Source of the DNA: Lindgomyces ingoldianus
Taxonomy: Eukaryota > Ascomycota > Dothideomycetes > Pleosporales > Lindgomycetaceae
Direction: 5' to 3'
Assembly: GCF_010093535.1 (NCBI RefSeq)
Contig: NW_022985174.1
Coordinates: 742,131 to 806,130, forward strand
Length of the DNA stretch: 64,000 nucleotides
Part shown: positions 1 to 12,086 of the stretch, in pieces
Position numbering within the stretch: position 1 is the stretch's first letter
Layout of the letters: every line of letters begins with the position of its first letter
Position numbers and translations under genes: made by a program
Notes under the pieces: model-generated
What the model was told of the DNA's origin: nothing
What the model saw: the letters and a program-made list of their open reading frames with translations, nothing else
Database searches by the model: none

Positions 1-27
1 TTGCAGCAAATTGCAGCAAATTGCAGC
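1..27. repeat. Short tandem repeat, 10-bp unit
   Basis: TTGCAGCAAA occurs twice in a row and is followed by a third partial copy at the extreme left edge. The array may continue beyond the window. Confidence 0.7.
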
Positions 28-350
28 ATTTTGCAAGCTGGTCGCGCATAGGGCAAGTGCGCGAGGGACTCGGATCGGCAAAACAAAAAGCCGAGCAACA
101 CGAGTAGAGCAGAAAAAAGGATCGATAAATCAACACAATCAATACAAATCAATCAATCATCCATACATCACATCCAAACCCATCATTCATCTCAGGAAGC
201 CTAGAAACAGTGCTTCAATCTGACAATAATAAAGTTTTTTTTTTATTTTTACTTTTTTTTTTTTATTTTTTACTTTTTAAGCTTTACTATACTATTCTCT
301 AGCTCTTTTTTTTTTTTATATAGTGCTAACAGTAATAGATACTCCTGCCT

Positions 351-396
351 GCACACACACACACACACACACATATATAGAGAGAGAGAGAGAGAT
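351..396. repeat. CA and AG dinucleotide microsatellites
   Basis: A perfect (CA)n run at about 351-373 is followed, after a short ATATAT spacer, by an (AG)n run at about 379-396. Both lie in the AT-rich block. Confidence 0.9.
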
Positions 397-3026
397 GTCT
401 CTCTAGCCTTCCTTCTCTACCTCTAGCGCTGTTAGTGTAGGCGTTTTTAACGTCCTTGTGCAGTCTAGCAGCCTAAGGCGCATTTATGTTACTTTTTTAA
501 CTAGTTTTACTACTAATTAGTAGTTTATTTAGTATTTTAGTATAAATATATAAATTTTTTAGCTTTTTTATTTTCTTCTTATATAAAATGCTAATTATAA
601 ATAAGCTAAAAAGTAGTATATAGCAGCTTTACTATTTTATAATATTAATGTTATTTTACTTACTAGCACTAATCTACAGCTGTAGGTAGTAAAAGTTGTG
701 TGTTATAAAAGGTACTTTTATGTAGTTTTAGTTTAAAGTTATAGTTAAGTTTTAGTAACTTTATATACTTATTATTATAGTAGCACTACTAGTGCCTTTT
801 TTTTTATTAAGTGTTATATATTAGCTAACTTTTAGGCTAATGCCTACACCTTATGCATATAGCAGAGCTGTAGTCTGCATTATAACTACTATATATAAGG
901 GGTAGTAGCTTTTTCTTTTTTTATATACTAAATAAATAAACTATTTTTTTTACATATTTTTTTCTTTTAATCTTGTAATAAAAAAAATAAGTGTGTATAA
1001 TAAAAAAAATAAAAAAGATAAGCTTTATATAAAAGTGTTATTAGTCTAGTTAGTTTAGAGCATTTTTGCGCACAGAATCTAGCTAGTCTACAAATGCTTC
1101 TATCTAGACAGAGAGGCAGTTAGTTAGAACTAATAATTAAAAAGCCTAGTTTAGTGTTTTTTTTATATATACATTTACTAAGTTATTTTTACTATTAATT
1201 TACTTAATTTTAGTAATTTCTCTTTTTTTATATAATTTATAGAGTAATATAATATTAATTATAAGTTACTTTTTACTAGTAGTGCCTAGCTTAATAAGGT
1301 AATTATATAAAAACCTTAAATCTATGTAGATTACTACTAGAATTAGTAGTAGTTTAAGCGTTTATATAATTTACTATAAAGTTGTACTAAGAGTAATTAT
1401 ATTATTAAACTTTTTAACTATTTTATATAGTTTACTAGTAAAAACACTCTTAGTTACTTTTTTATACTTAGTAGAATTCTAGTGTATAATGTTACCTAGT
1501 ATTTTAAAGTAGTTGCTTTACTTTATATAGTTCTTATTACTTAATATAATTAAAAATTCTAGCTATAAGCTAAGGTTTTTATTATTAGTAAATAATTTAT
1601 TTATAAAAATAAACAGCTTTACATAATTAAGCTATAATAGTAAAAAGGTAAAACTACACTTACTATTATTTATCTACTATTAGATTTATATATTAAGTGT
1701 GTTAATATTATTATGTAAAAGGTCTATAGTTTATGTAGTAATAAAAAAGTTAAATGCTACCTTTAGTTAATATATAAATATAATATATACTTTTTTTATA
1801 TATTACTTAATATATTATTATGCAGCATTCTTGTCTTTTAAGTTAATTATATAAAGGTAGCTTACTTATCTTTTTTAAGTAAAAACTACTATGTTATATA
1901 TAAGCTTAATTCTTTTACTATTAAACTTAATAAGTTACTTCTTTACTAGAATAGTCTTACTTTTTATATAAAACTTTACTTTTTATAGTTTTTTTTTTTC
2001 TTTTTATGTAAAATTTTTTATTATAATACTTAAAGTGTTATATAAATGCTTCTAGTTATTTCTAGAGCCTATATTGTGCATATAGTGCATATTTGCCTAA
2101 CTTTCTAGAATATCTAGAAAAATGTCTATGTACTAAGTTTTTTAGATATTTAGCTATTAATATAGATTAATAAAGATCTTTATTTTATTTATAAAAATAT
2201 TATATAGTTAACTTATATAGTTATTATTTTTTTTTATACTTTTTAAAATTATATAATTTTATTTACTAAAAGTTTTTCTTTAGTAGTTTCTTTCTAAGGT
2301 AGAAGTTTATACAAGTTATAATGTAGTATAGATTGTGCAGGTGGTATTAGTAGTGTATACACTACTGTAGGCAGTAGTGTGTACAATTAAGGGTGTAGAG
2401 CAGGCGTTAGGTAGAGTAGCATGTATTATTTATATAGTAATTAGTGTAGTGCTAGCTAAAGTATAAAAGCAGGTAATGCTAGTATATTTAGTGTTAATAG
2501 CAGCATTATGTTTAGTCTACTTTTATGCAAAGCCTTATATAGTAATAAAGGTTATGTATAAAGCTTTTCTAGTACAATTGCCTTTTTTTATGCTATATTA
2601 TACAGCTTCTAGGCTTAGGTACCTTTAGTGCCTAGCTATAGTGTAATTTCTTTATTCTCTAGCACTTATATAAGCTCTCTTTTAAACATGTAGCTAAGTG
2701 CTAAGAAGTCTTATAGTGTCTATTCTTTAAAATCCTCTATGTATACACTTAAAAAAGTAGCGCCCTTTTAAGTTATTATATATAGATTAGTAATTATGTA
2801 ACTTATGTATAATTAAGTTTATAAGCTTATTAGAGCTTTTAACATATTAATCTTATTATTCTAGTACTCTAGGCTAGTCTTATTCTGTAGTGTTACTTTT
2901 AATATCTTTATGTTCTTTATAAGTTATTTATATAATAAAAATTATTTTTTATTCTTTTTATTATTACATAGAGTTGTTAGTTGCTAATAAGATTTTATTA
3001 TAATAGTATAGTTAATTACTTTTCTA

Positions 3027-3660
3027 GTAGATTACGCAGGTACTGCTGTTATCTAGCTGCTAGGTTGTACAGCTTTAATAGCTTTAGTGTGCGCCTTACA
3101 CTATCTTCTCTTTACTTTGTACAGTAGCAAAGCTTACTATGCAATGTAAAAGATTAATTTACTATCTTAAAAAATAAGTAACTAAATAAAGTACTTTATA
3201 AAGTGTAAGTGCTTTATTATTACTTTTCTTAAAAGATAAGTAATAAAACAAAGTGCCTTATAAGGTGTAAAGTTAATTACTTATGCAGTAGATTACACAG
3301 GTACTGCTGTTATCTAGCTGCTAGGTTATGCAGCTTTAATAGCTTTAGTGTGCGCCTTACACTATTTCCTTTTTACTTTATACAGTAGCAAAGCTTGCTG
3401 TGTAATGTAAAGAATTAATGTGCTATTGTCTAGCTACTAGGTTATACAGCTTTAGTAGCTTTAGTGTGCGTCTTACACTATCTCCTTCTTACTCTATACA
3501 GTAGCAGAGCTTGCTGTATAATGTAAAGAATTAATCTACTATTTTATAAAATAAGTAACTAAATAAAGTACCTTATAAAGTGTAAGTACTCTACTATTAC
3601 TTTTTCTAAGAGATAAGTAATAAAATAAAGTACCTTATAAAGTATAAGTACTTTATTATT
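3027..3660. repeat. Diverged tandem repeat in AT-rich block
   Basis: Two long copies start near 3027 and 3288 (about 261 bp apart). A third, shorter copy begins near 3421. Shared landmarks are a GTAGATTAC..CAGGTACTGCTG start, a CTAGCTGCTAGGTT segment, a TTACACTAT segment and an ACAGTAGCAAAGCTTGCTGT-like segment. The copies differ mainly by C/T and G/A, as expected for RIP acting on duplicated DNA. Confidence 0.75.
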
Positions 3661-4375
3661 ACTTTTACTAATTTACAGTTAATTAAATTAACTACTAATT
3701 AGTGTTAAATAAGCTCTAATAGCTAGCTGCTTATAGTATAAGCACTTAAGTAGTAAAAGTAAAAGTAGTGTACAGTGTGCACAGTGTATAAGGTAGGTAA
3801 GGTAAGAGTAACATGTTTTTAGTTTTATTACTCTTGTCTTTCCTCTGTACAGAGGAAAAGGGGGATATCTAGATGTTCGCGCACAGAGGTTCGCGCACAA
3901 GCATCATGTGACATAGATACGTGATCCTGCTCGTGCGCGATCGCTTGTATCTAGGCCGCGACGCTGCTGCTGCGTACAGACACTTATAAGTTATAGGTAT
4001 TACCACACTTCTAGTAGTTACTATAAATAAATTAGTATTATAACTTTTAGGCTAAAATTCCTGTTATTAGTTATCTTAAAAAAAAAATTTTTTTTTTTTT
4101 TTTACATTTATAACATATATTATTACTTAGGTAAAGCTTTACTATTTTTTATAAATAGCTGCTTGTTCTAGTGCCTTAAATACATTAATATTATTTTAGA
4201 CTTTAACCTACTAGTATTCTATAGAGTATTTATTAGATTTATAGTTGCCTCTGCATTACTAGCAGAGGTTCTTATCTAGTCTGTTTAGGATTTTAGGTCC
4301 TGTTAGACCCTACTCTATATGCATTGCTTTTATAGTTAGTCTTTTATCTTTATTCTTTTAGTTAACAGAGTCTAG

Positions 4376-5150
4376 GCACTTTCTTTTATAGTGTTCTACT
4401 TTTCTATAGTTAAGGCACACTTGCTTTTTAAGCTATTTTTATTATTTATTAGTTAATAGTAGCTTATTACCCTTTTTAAACTTACTCTTTTTCTTAGTTA
4501 AGCCTTATGTATGTTTAGCATAACTAAGATCTATTAGTTTACTATTAAACTATTAAGTCTTCTTTTTTCTCTAAAACACCTTAGGTTTCTAAAGTGTTAT
4601 GCTAGAGCGTTTTTCCTAAAGACATTTATAATGTTAGTTATTATATGTTATTACTTTTTTTATGTATTCTTTAAATTTCTTTAGTTTACTATAATACATA
4701 AATTTATCTTTAACTACATTAGATAATCTGTTATAAAACATTCTTCTAATAGCTACTTAATTAGTCTATTTACTAATAGCTAATTATTTGCAGAAGTAAG
4801 CTACATATAACTAGACTAAGCTTTTTTTTTATTAAAAAGTGTTTATTTTATTTACTGCCTTTTTTTTTTAATTAGCTTGCTTATAAATTATTATAAAAGC
4901 TTATTTAAAAGTGTTTATGTTTTAAAAGATTTTTTAAGTATAAATAAAAAAAACTTTTCTAGTTACTTTATATTTTATCTAATTATCTGTGTGTAGTTAA
5001 AACTAGATAGTAAAAAGTCCTTCTAAGTAAAGCTTTATTTATAAGATTATTTCTTTATTTATTTAAAAAGCGCCTTTATTATATTACATATATAAGTAGC
5101 ATTAAGTAAAGAATAGCTTAAGGTCCTTTACTGTGCTGTTAAATAGTTTA
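4376..5150 (-). mobile_element. Decayed Gypsy-type gag remnant with mutated zinc knuckle
   Basis: On the minus strand, 4417-4376 reads as C-x2-Y-x4-H-x4-C. This is a retroviral-type CCHC zinc knuckle whose second Cys is now Tyr (TGT to TAT, a RIP-type change). The AT-rich sequence upstream on that strand (to about 5150) could be the rest of a gag region but is full of stops, so the outer limits are a guess. The element is non-functional. The orientation is opposite to the reverse-transcriptase remnant at 6085-6735, so these are probably two different insertions. Confidence 0.5.
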
Positions 5151-5796
5151 GGTAGGGCTAGGTGTAGTAACTTCTTTAACTTAATGCTAGTTTTTTTTTT
5201 AGTAATGTTACAAAGTTCTGCAACTTTTATATAAAAGGTATAGATTTATTAAATATAAAATTGTTACATTTATTATTAAAGCTAAGCTTTAAGTGCTTTA
5301 ATTTTTTAATAAAAATATTATATTTATTAGTTTTATTTCTTCTTATTTCTAGATAAGGTTTTGCTAGTGCTAGCTACACTAGCTCCTGCTATGCTAATAT
5401 TAAAGAAGGTGTAAGAGGCTATACTTTTAAAGAGCAGTAATTAATGTTATAATTCTTACTCTAAGGTAATAGTAATTCTAGAGTACAACAGCCTATATAT
5501 GTGTTAGTAGAAGAAGGGTAAAAACTTAGCTAGATTAGGTGTACAGTCTGTTAAGCAGAGTAAGGGAATTATTAGAGTTTAGAAGGCAGGCTATAGTTTG
5601 TCCCTATAGCTGTATAGGTAGCTAGGGCGTACTAGTTAGGTAGACAAGGGTTAGAGGTATATATAGTGTAAGATATACAAGGCAGCTTAATTTTTTTTAT
5701 AAAAAAGTTAAGCTTTTTAGTTTATTATAAAGAATAAACTAAACATTAATTATAGCTTTTTAACTATAGTTAAGATTAAGACTATATACATAAATA

Positions 5797-5873
5797 TTGC
5801 ATGCATCTGCATGCGTTGCATGTGCTGCCTGCACTGCCTGCAACAGCCTGCAACGCCTGCATTGCCTGCAATG
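5797..5873. repeat. TGCCTGCA-like short tandem repeat
   Basis: Imperfect 8-10 bp units of the type TGCCTGCAA / TGCATGC repeat about eight times. Composition is more balanced than in the surrounding AT-rich DNA. Confidence 0.7.
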
Positions 5874-5879
5874 CTAGGG

Positions 5880-6051
5880 TCCTTATTAGACAATGCATTC
5901 TGCTAAGCATCTGTCTGTAAGGTAGCGCTATTCTTTGTCTGTCCTGTCATATAGTCCGCTAATCGCGGGGTTAACCGTGTTCCATCCGATATGGCCCGGA
6001 CTGTGTAGAACAGCGAGCTGAGTCATTACGGTCCGTCCGTTGGCCGTAACA
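5880..6051 (-). mobile_element. Possible LTR fragment
   Basis: A patch of balanced composition sits between AT-rich segments. On the minus strand it begins TGTTACGGCC at about 6051, which resembles the TGTTAC starts of many fungal Gypsy LTRs. No partner LTR was found in the window, and the other end is not defined. This is a tentative call. Confidence 0.25.
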
Positions 6052-6084
6052 TTATATTAGAGAAAGCAATAGTCTAGTAGCATC

Positions 6085-6735
6085 TGCAGTAGTCTTTGCA
6101 AAAAAAAAAATAGCAAGATAAAAGTATGTTAAAATTACTAAACCCTAAATAATAATACTGTAAAAGACTAGTATTTTTTACTAATTATTTAGAACATTAT
6201 AAACTAATTAAAAAGAACTAAGCACTTTACTAAATTTAACATCTAGGATAGATTTAATAAGATAAAAATTAAGTAAAAACATAAATAAATAACAGCCTTT
6301 AGAACACTAAAAAGACTTTATAAGCTTTTTATTATGCCTTTTAGACTAATAAACATGCTTATAACTTTTTAAAGAGTTATTAACACAGCTCTAAACCCCT
6401 ATCTAGATATATTTATATTAGTATACCTTAATAACATACTAATATATACTAAGAAAACCTGTAATAACTACATATTTAAAGTAAAACTTATACTTAAACG
6501 CCTTAGATAATACAGCCTATATCTTTAACTAGAAAAATATAAATTTAACATGTAAAAAACTAAATACCTAGGATTTATAATAAATTAAGAAGAAATAAAA
6601 ATAGATTTTAAAAAGGTAGCTAAGGTACTTAAATAGCTAACACTAGAATCTATTACTAAAATTAAAGAATTTCTTAGACTAATAGGTTACATACAACAAA
6701 TAATTAAAGACTACTTAAAAATAGCAAGAATTAGT
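6085..6735 (+). mobile_element. RIP-mutated Ty3/Gypsy reverse transcriptase remnant
   Basis: In one plus-strand frame, interrupted by stops, the order of RT landmarks is clear. PFRLTN..TFQRVIN is followed by YLDIFILVYLNNILIYT, then KYLGFII and a segment ending IKDYLKIA. The catalytic YxDD box reads YLNN, with both Asp codons changed GAT/GAC to AAT/AAC, so the enzyme would be dead. G-to-A changes on this strand are the RIP signature. The homology stops abruptly near 6735, where composition becomes normal, suggesting a truncated copy. Confidence 0.8.
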
Positions 6736-7430
6736 CGTGCGACTCCTCTTTTTATACACAGGATAATAAGCTAAAGGGGATAAGCTAGTTAACAGTTATT
6801 GCTAGAATGGGTATAGCAATTGTGATAACCTTGTCAGCCTCTATTTATAAGTAAAAGGAATTTCTGTAGGGACTTGCGTTATTAGGATAGCAGTTATGGA
6901 TTTAAACGTCATTTCTAGGCTAGTAGGGGTTAGTATGCAGATGTCAATTTGCTATTTCCTTTTTAGATATGCCCAATGGCGATTGAGGTAGTGGAAGATG
7001 CCATAGATATATTTCGTTGGCGCTGTGTATTAGTTACATAGCTAAACCTAGGAGCTTAGCAAGTTCTCAGCAGGTTGGGCTTAAATTCTAATAGAGGGTA
7101 GTTGGCAACAGTGCCAAGCACATAGAGAACGTCGTTATTCGTCTGATATAATCTTTCGTGGCGTATTGAAAAATTTGATAAGACTCTATTTCAGTGAAAG
7201 GGGTCGACGATACCGTAAGTATCGTGAAATCATTGATTTATACTAGGAGTTAACTTTGGATAAGGTCTTCGAACACTATATTGCGAATAGTTATCATAAT
7301 ATCACGTATCGTGCTATTGAGAGTTGACGAGAACTTGTTCTGATATATTTTAGTGTAAATTGACATCATTTAGGTACTTGATAGTATGATTTGGTGCTTT
7401 ATGTACCAAATTGTACTGAAGCTACTACCT
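6736..7430. other. Intergenic, no feature seen
   Basis: This is a transition from AT-rich to normal composition. I see no coding frame, RNA gene or repeat that I can support. ATCGT/CGATA words recur around 7200-7330 without forming a clear array. Confidence 0.5.
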
Positions 7431-7937
7431 TCAACGCCCTGCTTTAAACTGTTTGGCGCCTTCTACGGCACTCACCTAACTGACACGGTCTTTGACAAAC
7501 AGCTCAGCCCTCGGCTTCAGTTTCGTCTTGTGCAGATGGAAATCGTCCACGGTGCCAATGCGCAGGATACTCTTTCCCGGAGACCCGACACGATACATGA
7601 GCGTGCCACATGTGGAGCAGAAATAGTTGGTCATCAGCTTGCCTGAGGCAATGGTGCGCGATTGGCTGTAAGCTGTCAGGTTGTCGCGGCCGCGGAGGTG
7701 GGTGAGATGTGTGTCGGCGATGGTGAAGTTCGAGGCGAACATAGACGCTGTGATCTTTCGGCAGTCGGTGCAGTGGCAGACAAAGGTGCTGACCAGGCCG
7801 GGGCCTTCGGTGGGGAAAGCTAGCTGTACGGCGCCGCAGAAGCAGGTTGCCGTTGCGGAGTCTTCTTTCGACCATCCATCGTCGGCACCGCTAGCTAGAG
7901 GAAAGTAGGGCTTGGATTTATCGGCAGTGGCGGTCAT
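7431..7937 (-). pseudogene. GFA/CENP-V-type zinc protein with late nonsense codon
   Basis: The open frame from ATG at 7937 to a TAG at 7476-7478 gives 153 residues of the GFA (glutathione-dependent formaldehyde-activating enzyme-like / CENP-V) fold. Zinc ligands are visible as CFCG near residue 32, CHCTDC near 54 and CSTCG near 110. Members are small cytosolic zinc proteins, mostly of unknown substrate. After the TAG the same frame continues with VSAVEGAKQF and ends at a TGA at 7431-7433. Family members usually carry Trp where the stop stands, so this is probably a TGG-to-TAG change. Only the last 15 or so residues would be lost, so the short protein may still fold. It lies at the edge of the RIP-affected block. 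Confidence 0.75.
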
Positions 7938-8598
7938 GGTAGCTTACTTTTGTATTGTGGTGCAGTGTGGTTATGGTATCTGGTGTTGATGATGTGAGAA
8001 GTTTACTACTGTTTTAATGATTCTATTCTGCGCCAGAACCGATGTTTAATAACCGGGGCCGGCCAGTATCGGCGGTTTGCCCTACAAGACTAGGGCTTGA
8101 TACCGCGTCGAGGAGTACCGAATTGATCCGAATATAGCCGTTTGCTTACATATAGATATAGATATAGATATAGACAAGTAAGGAAAATGCCCTTGCAGTC
8201 ATATCAAACCGGGTCTTCATCCCTAACTGGCTCTTCATTTCAAACAAGCCTTCTCGTCCTAACTTGGCACCCACACCTTTCTCGCAACAAAGCGGTGCAG
8301 TTAGAGTCGCTCACTTCATCGGCTTCTAGACCCTGAACGTCGCGAAATTGGTACCCCCCGACTACTCCGGCCCTGCTCTGCAGGCGCCTGGCTTAATTAA
8401 CCTTAGCCACAGACAGTCTATCTCGAGTCGATATGATTCCCGAAACCGCTGGATCCAGTAGTTAGAAGTATTACGGTACGTATTCAAGATATAACAACCT
8501 CGCCTAATGAACTAGAAGCTAGTGCAATCTTGCCATGCCACTTCAGCCACATGGTGTTATGGTAACTAGCTGCATTGCAAATCCTTAGAAGTCTACAG
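7938..8598. other. Intergenic with ATATAG microsatellite
   Basis: No supported gene is present. A hexanucleotide run of about four ATAGAT units lies at 8151-8175. The segment separates the divergent 5' side of the GFA-type gene from the 3' end of the patatin/NB-ARC/TPR gene. Confidence 0.5.
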
Positions 8599-11500
8599 TT
8601 ACCAAAAAACCTTGTTAAGGACCTTACGCAATACTGATTTTCGCTCCCTCTTACCATTACTACCTCTAACCTTAACCATCTCTGGTTCCTCTATAAGCTC
8701 TAAGGTATCCTCTCTACTCTTGCTCAGAGCGCTTAAGGCATCTATTTTGGCTCTAACACGCTGATATTGCTCGCTGGAGTGACCAGAAAGATTCTGAAGG
8801 CTAAGGAGGGCTCGCGAGTATATAGTTTGGGCCTTACTATACTCTCCTTGCTCTGCGTAAAGATCGCCCATATTCTCAATGGTGTTGAGCGCTGGGCGAT
8901 ACGTTTGAACTATTTTATTGCCAAGTGCTTCTTCGTATCCTTGCAGCGCCCGCTCGTACATATGCTCCGCCTCGGCCGGCTTGCCTTGGTCTGCGTAGAG
9001 AAGACCCAGGTCGTTGACCGTGGTCAGTGTTGACATGTGCTTAGGACCGAGTGCCTCCTCCCTCCCTCGCAGCGCCCGCTCGTACATGCGCTCCGCCTCG
9101 GCTAGCTTGCCTTGGTCCGCGTAGAGAACGGCAAGGTTGTTGAATGTGGCCAGTATCGATGCGTGGCTGGGACCGAATGCCTCCTTGTGCCCTCGCAGCG
9201 CCCGCTCGTACATGCGCTCCGCCTCGGCCAGCTTGCCTTGGATCCTGTAGAGGATGCCCAGGTTGTTGACCGTGTCTAGTGTCGACGTGTGCTTGGGACC
9301 GAGTGCTTCCTCCTTCCCTAACAGGGCCCGCTCGTACATGTGCTCCGCCTCGGCCAGCTTGCCTTGGTTCTTGTAGAGACTGCCCAAGTCGTTGACCGTG
9401 GTCAGTGTCGTCGTGTGCTTGGGACCGAGTGCTTCCTCCTTCCCTCACAGGGCCCGCTCGTACATGTGCTCCGCCTCGGCTAGCTTGCCTTGGTCCGCGT
9501 AGAGGATGCCTAGGAGGTGTATAGCATTTAGTATTGTCTGTTTTTCTTCGCTGCCGTCCACGTCTTTATTAAAACTCGTCTTAATTTCCAATCCCGGCCC
9601 TATCTGCCATTTTGCCACCCGCCAAAAGCACGCTTGGGCATGAGGAAGAAGTCGACGTCGGATGGCCGAGTAGTCGTGAGTTGACTGTTCCGGTACAGCG
9701 AATCCAACTACCATCACCGCTAGCCAACCTAGCTCCAACGCAAACCGTTCACCCTGGGAATGGTGCGCCCATCGGTGAACGACTGGATGCGTCGCATGGC
9801 TGGTCGTTTCTTCCACCTCTTCGATCAGCGAGTAGTTTCGCAGCAGCTGCATCGCTCTGCTAAACTCGAGCTCGCTGCTTGCAATATCTCCAACCCACTC
9901 CCACAGCATCATCGCAACCACCACAGAGGCCTGGCATGCTGCTGCAAACAAGCCGTACCACAGGTTCTTGTTTTCAAGGAACGACCATAGGAGTAGAAGG
10001 TTCGCCGTAGCCTTGTGCTTGTCACGTATCGCTTGGTAAGAGATGGCCTATGTTGTCCACACGCTGCGATCCGGGTAGTCTTGAAGTGGTGTGTCGCCCG
10101 TGAGTTTTAGCTCCATCAGCTCGTCCATTGCTGCTCATAGAACGCGAGATAAGTCGCTAGCCCCATCCTGCTCTCCTGAAGATACGCACCCGCCTGTGCA
10201 ATCGCTAGGGGTAGGCCGTCTAGTAGCTCGAGCAAGCGCTCGCTATTCGTCGAGTCTGTAGCTAGACCATCAGCTTCAATGGTTTGCATCAATCTGTCTA
10301 CCGTCTTGAGCTTACCGTACTTCCTCCTGTACCAGCTCTTAAAGATAATCCGGGCTTGGTCTTTGGTCACCTTGCCCAGCTGCTGCGGGTTCCATAGCTG
10401 CTCTAGCTTCGCCAATCGCGTTGTGACTAGAATAGAGCCGTGGTCCGCCCCTGAGAAGTAGCCCCTGACGTCGTATGCATCAGGGTCTTCACCCCACGGA
10501 TTGTATTCACGGTCGACGTTGTCGAAGATGAGCAGCCAGGCGGTGTTGTCTGACTGGGCAAGCCAACCCACGACGTCCCTTACTACTGTAGTAACATTGG
10601 CACTGCCATCTGCGGCATATGTCCTACTCATCTCAGAAATCTGCCCTTGAGGAATCCTTGTTGCGCAGCTAGCAATGCTTCGTTTAAGGCTGTCCTCGCT
10701 TCTCCCGTCTAGCCAAAACACTGAGCTGAACTGGTGCTGATGCCGCCGCGCGAACTCGATGGCTAGCTGCGTCTTGCCTATGCCCCCAAGGCCATGGAGG
10801 ACCTGTATTTTCTGTCGGTGGCTTTGTCCAAGTCTAGGCAGAAGGACCCGTTCGAGCTCTGCCATCTCCGCCGGCCGGTCCACAAACTGGCTCACTCTTG
10901 GGACACCCTCAAGGCTAAAGCCAGTTCGATATTCCCCAAAATCTACAAATAACTCAGTTCTATGCAAAGCAGGCTAGGAATTAAGAACAACATCTGAGAA
11001 CGAACATGATCTTCCTGCAATGTTGCCTGCACACGACTGCATGTGCTTGTACACTTCCTGAGACCCAATATACCTTCGTGTGGCCGCTGCGATCTCCTTG
11101 ACCTTCTTTGACTCTTCTAGTCCAATGTCCTCCAGCCCGCGGAGCACGTTGAACCGGTAATACCGACCAGTACTATCAAGCCGCGACCTCTCGCGCCGGA
11201 ACCTCTCTGCTGTCTGCTCTGTCTCCGTCGCAATTGCAACTAGGGTCTCTCCGATATGGAAGACATCGTCCCGAAAGGGCTTAAGGGAAGGCACACCGGT
11301 CCCGATTGAGACTAGACATTTGACTCTACCATCTAGCAGTTCTGGTCCCCATACCAGCTGCGCTTGGTCCCACACCTCCCGTACTGGGTTGTTCGCTCCC
11401 GTCGCGCCGTCCACAAACTCCTCCCCGAACCGCCCGACCGCAATCGGGTCAAAGAAGGACGACGCCGCCGAGGTGGCCCGGCAGGCCTCCCATATCTTCG

Positions 11501-12086
11501 CGCTGTTTACGAGGTCATTGTTCCCGCGCGGCGACTTGTAGCTCGTGAGACAAACCGTCTCGCTAGTCTCTTTGCTCGTCACGCACACAAATCTACAGCA
11601 GTCAGCTTACGTCATGTGGGATGTCCCAGCATCAACTTACACTTTGCAGCTTGCTTCGGGGGCATCTTTGAGTAGCGCATCCTCCTGTAGGCCCTGCCCT
11701 TTAATGGCCTCCTTCACAGCTTGCGCCAGCTCTTCCGAGTTGAACCGTCCCTGGACCTTGCCCTTGGCCGTTACCCGGTGTCTTGTCTTGCGGAATACCC
11801 GGTCCGAAAGCGATAGGTACGCGGCGATGCAATCGGCAATGCTCATCCTCAGTCGGCCGAGCATAATGGCGATGAGCCTGGTTGGTCAACACACATGTCT
11901 CCAGCTTGTGCATACAGCAACTCACCCCCCGGTGCTCGTTCCGCCGATCATATCGAAGTAGTCACAAGGCTTCGACGGCGCGTCTGGGTTCACTGCCTTC
12001 ATGAGCTGCTCGAGGATCATCAGTGCGGACAGGCCACGGACGCCGCCGCCGTCGAGCGCGAGCAGGCGGAGCTCGGTGTTGGGCAT
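8599..12086 (-). pseudogene. Patatin / NB-ARC / TPR (fungal NLR-like) pseudogene
   Basis: On the minus strand, ATG at 12086 opens a patatin-like phospholipase domain with DGGGVRGL and the GTSTGG serine-lipase box. The exons are 12086-11936, 11877-11641 and 11592 onwards. A further intron of about 63 bp near 10990 could join it to the NB-ARC part. The NB-ARC part has the P-loop GLGGIGKTQLA, LLIFDNVD and GLPLAIAQAGAYL. The C-terminus is a run of 42-residue TPRs ending at the stop at 8599. This architecture is typical of fungal NLRs acting in non-self recognition and cell death. Lesions: a one-base loss near 10120 after YEQQW, a TAG at 10048-10050 where TTWAIS is expected, and a TGA at 9445-9447 where CGA is expected in the repeat. 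As read, a full-length protein cannot be made, though shorter pieces could be. Confidence 0.85.
8880..9510 (-). repeat. 126-bp tandem repeats coding for TPRs
   Basis: The anchor CGCTCGTACAT recurs at 8951, 9077, 9203, 9329 and 9455, exactly 126 bp apart each time. Each unit codes 42 residues of the kinesin-light-chain-like type (QGKLAEAE.MYERALRG.EEALGP.H). Near-identity at the DNA level implies recent duplication or gene conversion, as known for repeat-bearing fungal NLR genes. Confidence 0.95.

Larger units (their letters stand above)
1..5790. other. AT-rich RIP-degraded repeat block
   Basis: This block is strongly AT-rich, dominated by TA dinucleotides and A/T homopolymers, with stops in every frame and no credible gene. 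Small islands of normal composition survive, for example near 40-80 and 3880-3985. The pattern is what repeat-induced point mutation (C to T on either strand of duplicated DNA) leaves in ascomycete repeats. Recognisable pieces inside it are listed separately. No intact transposon open frame remains. Confidence 0.85.

Noticed and set aside
8880..9510. Regular 126-bp spacing considered as a CRISPR-like or satellite array
   Set aside because: The units are coding TPRs in one frame with no spacer structure, in a eukaryotic genome.
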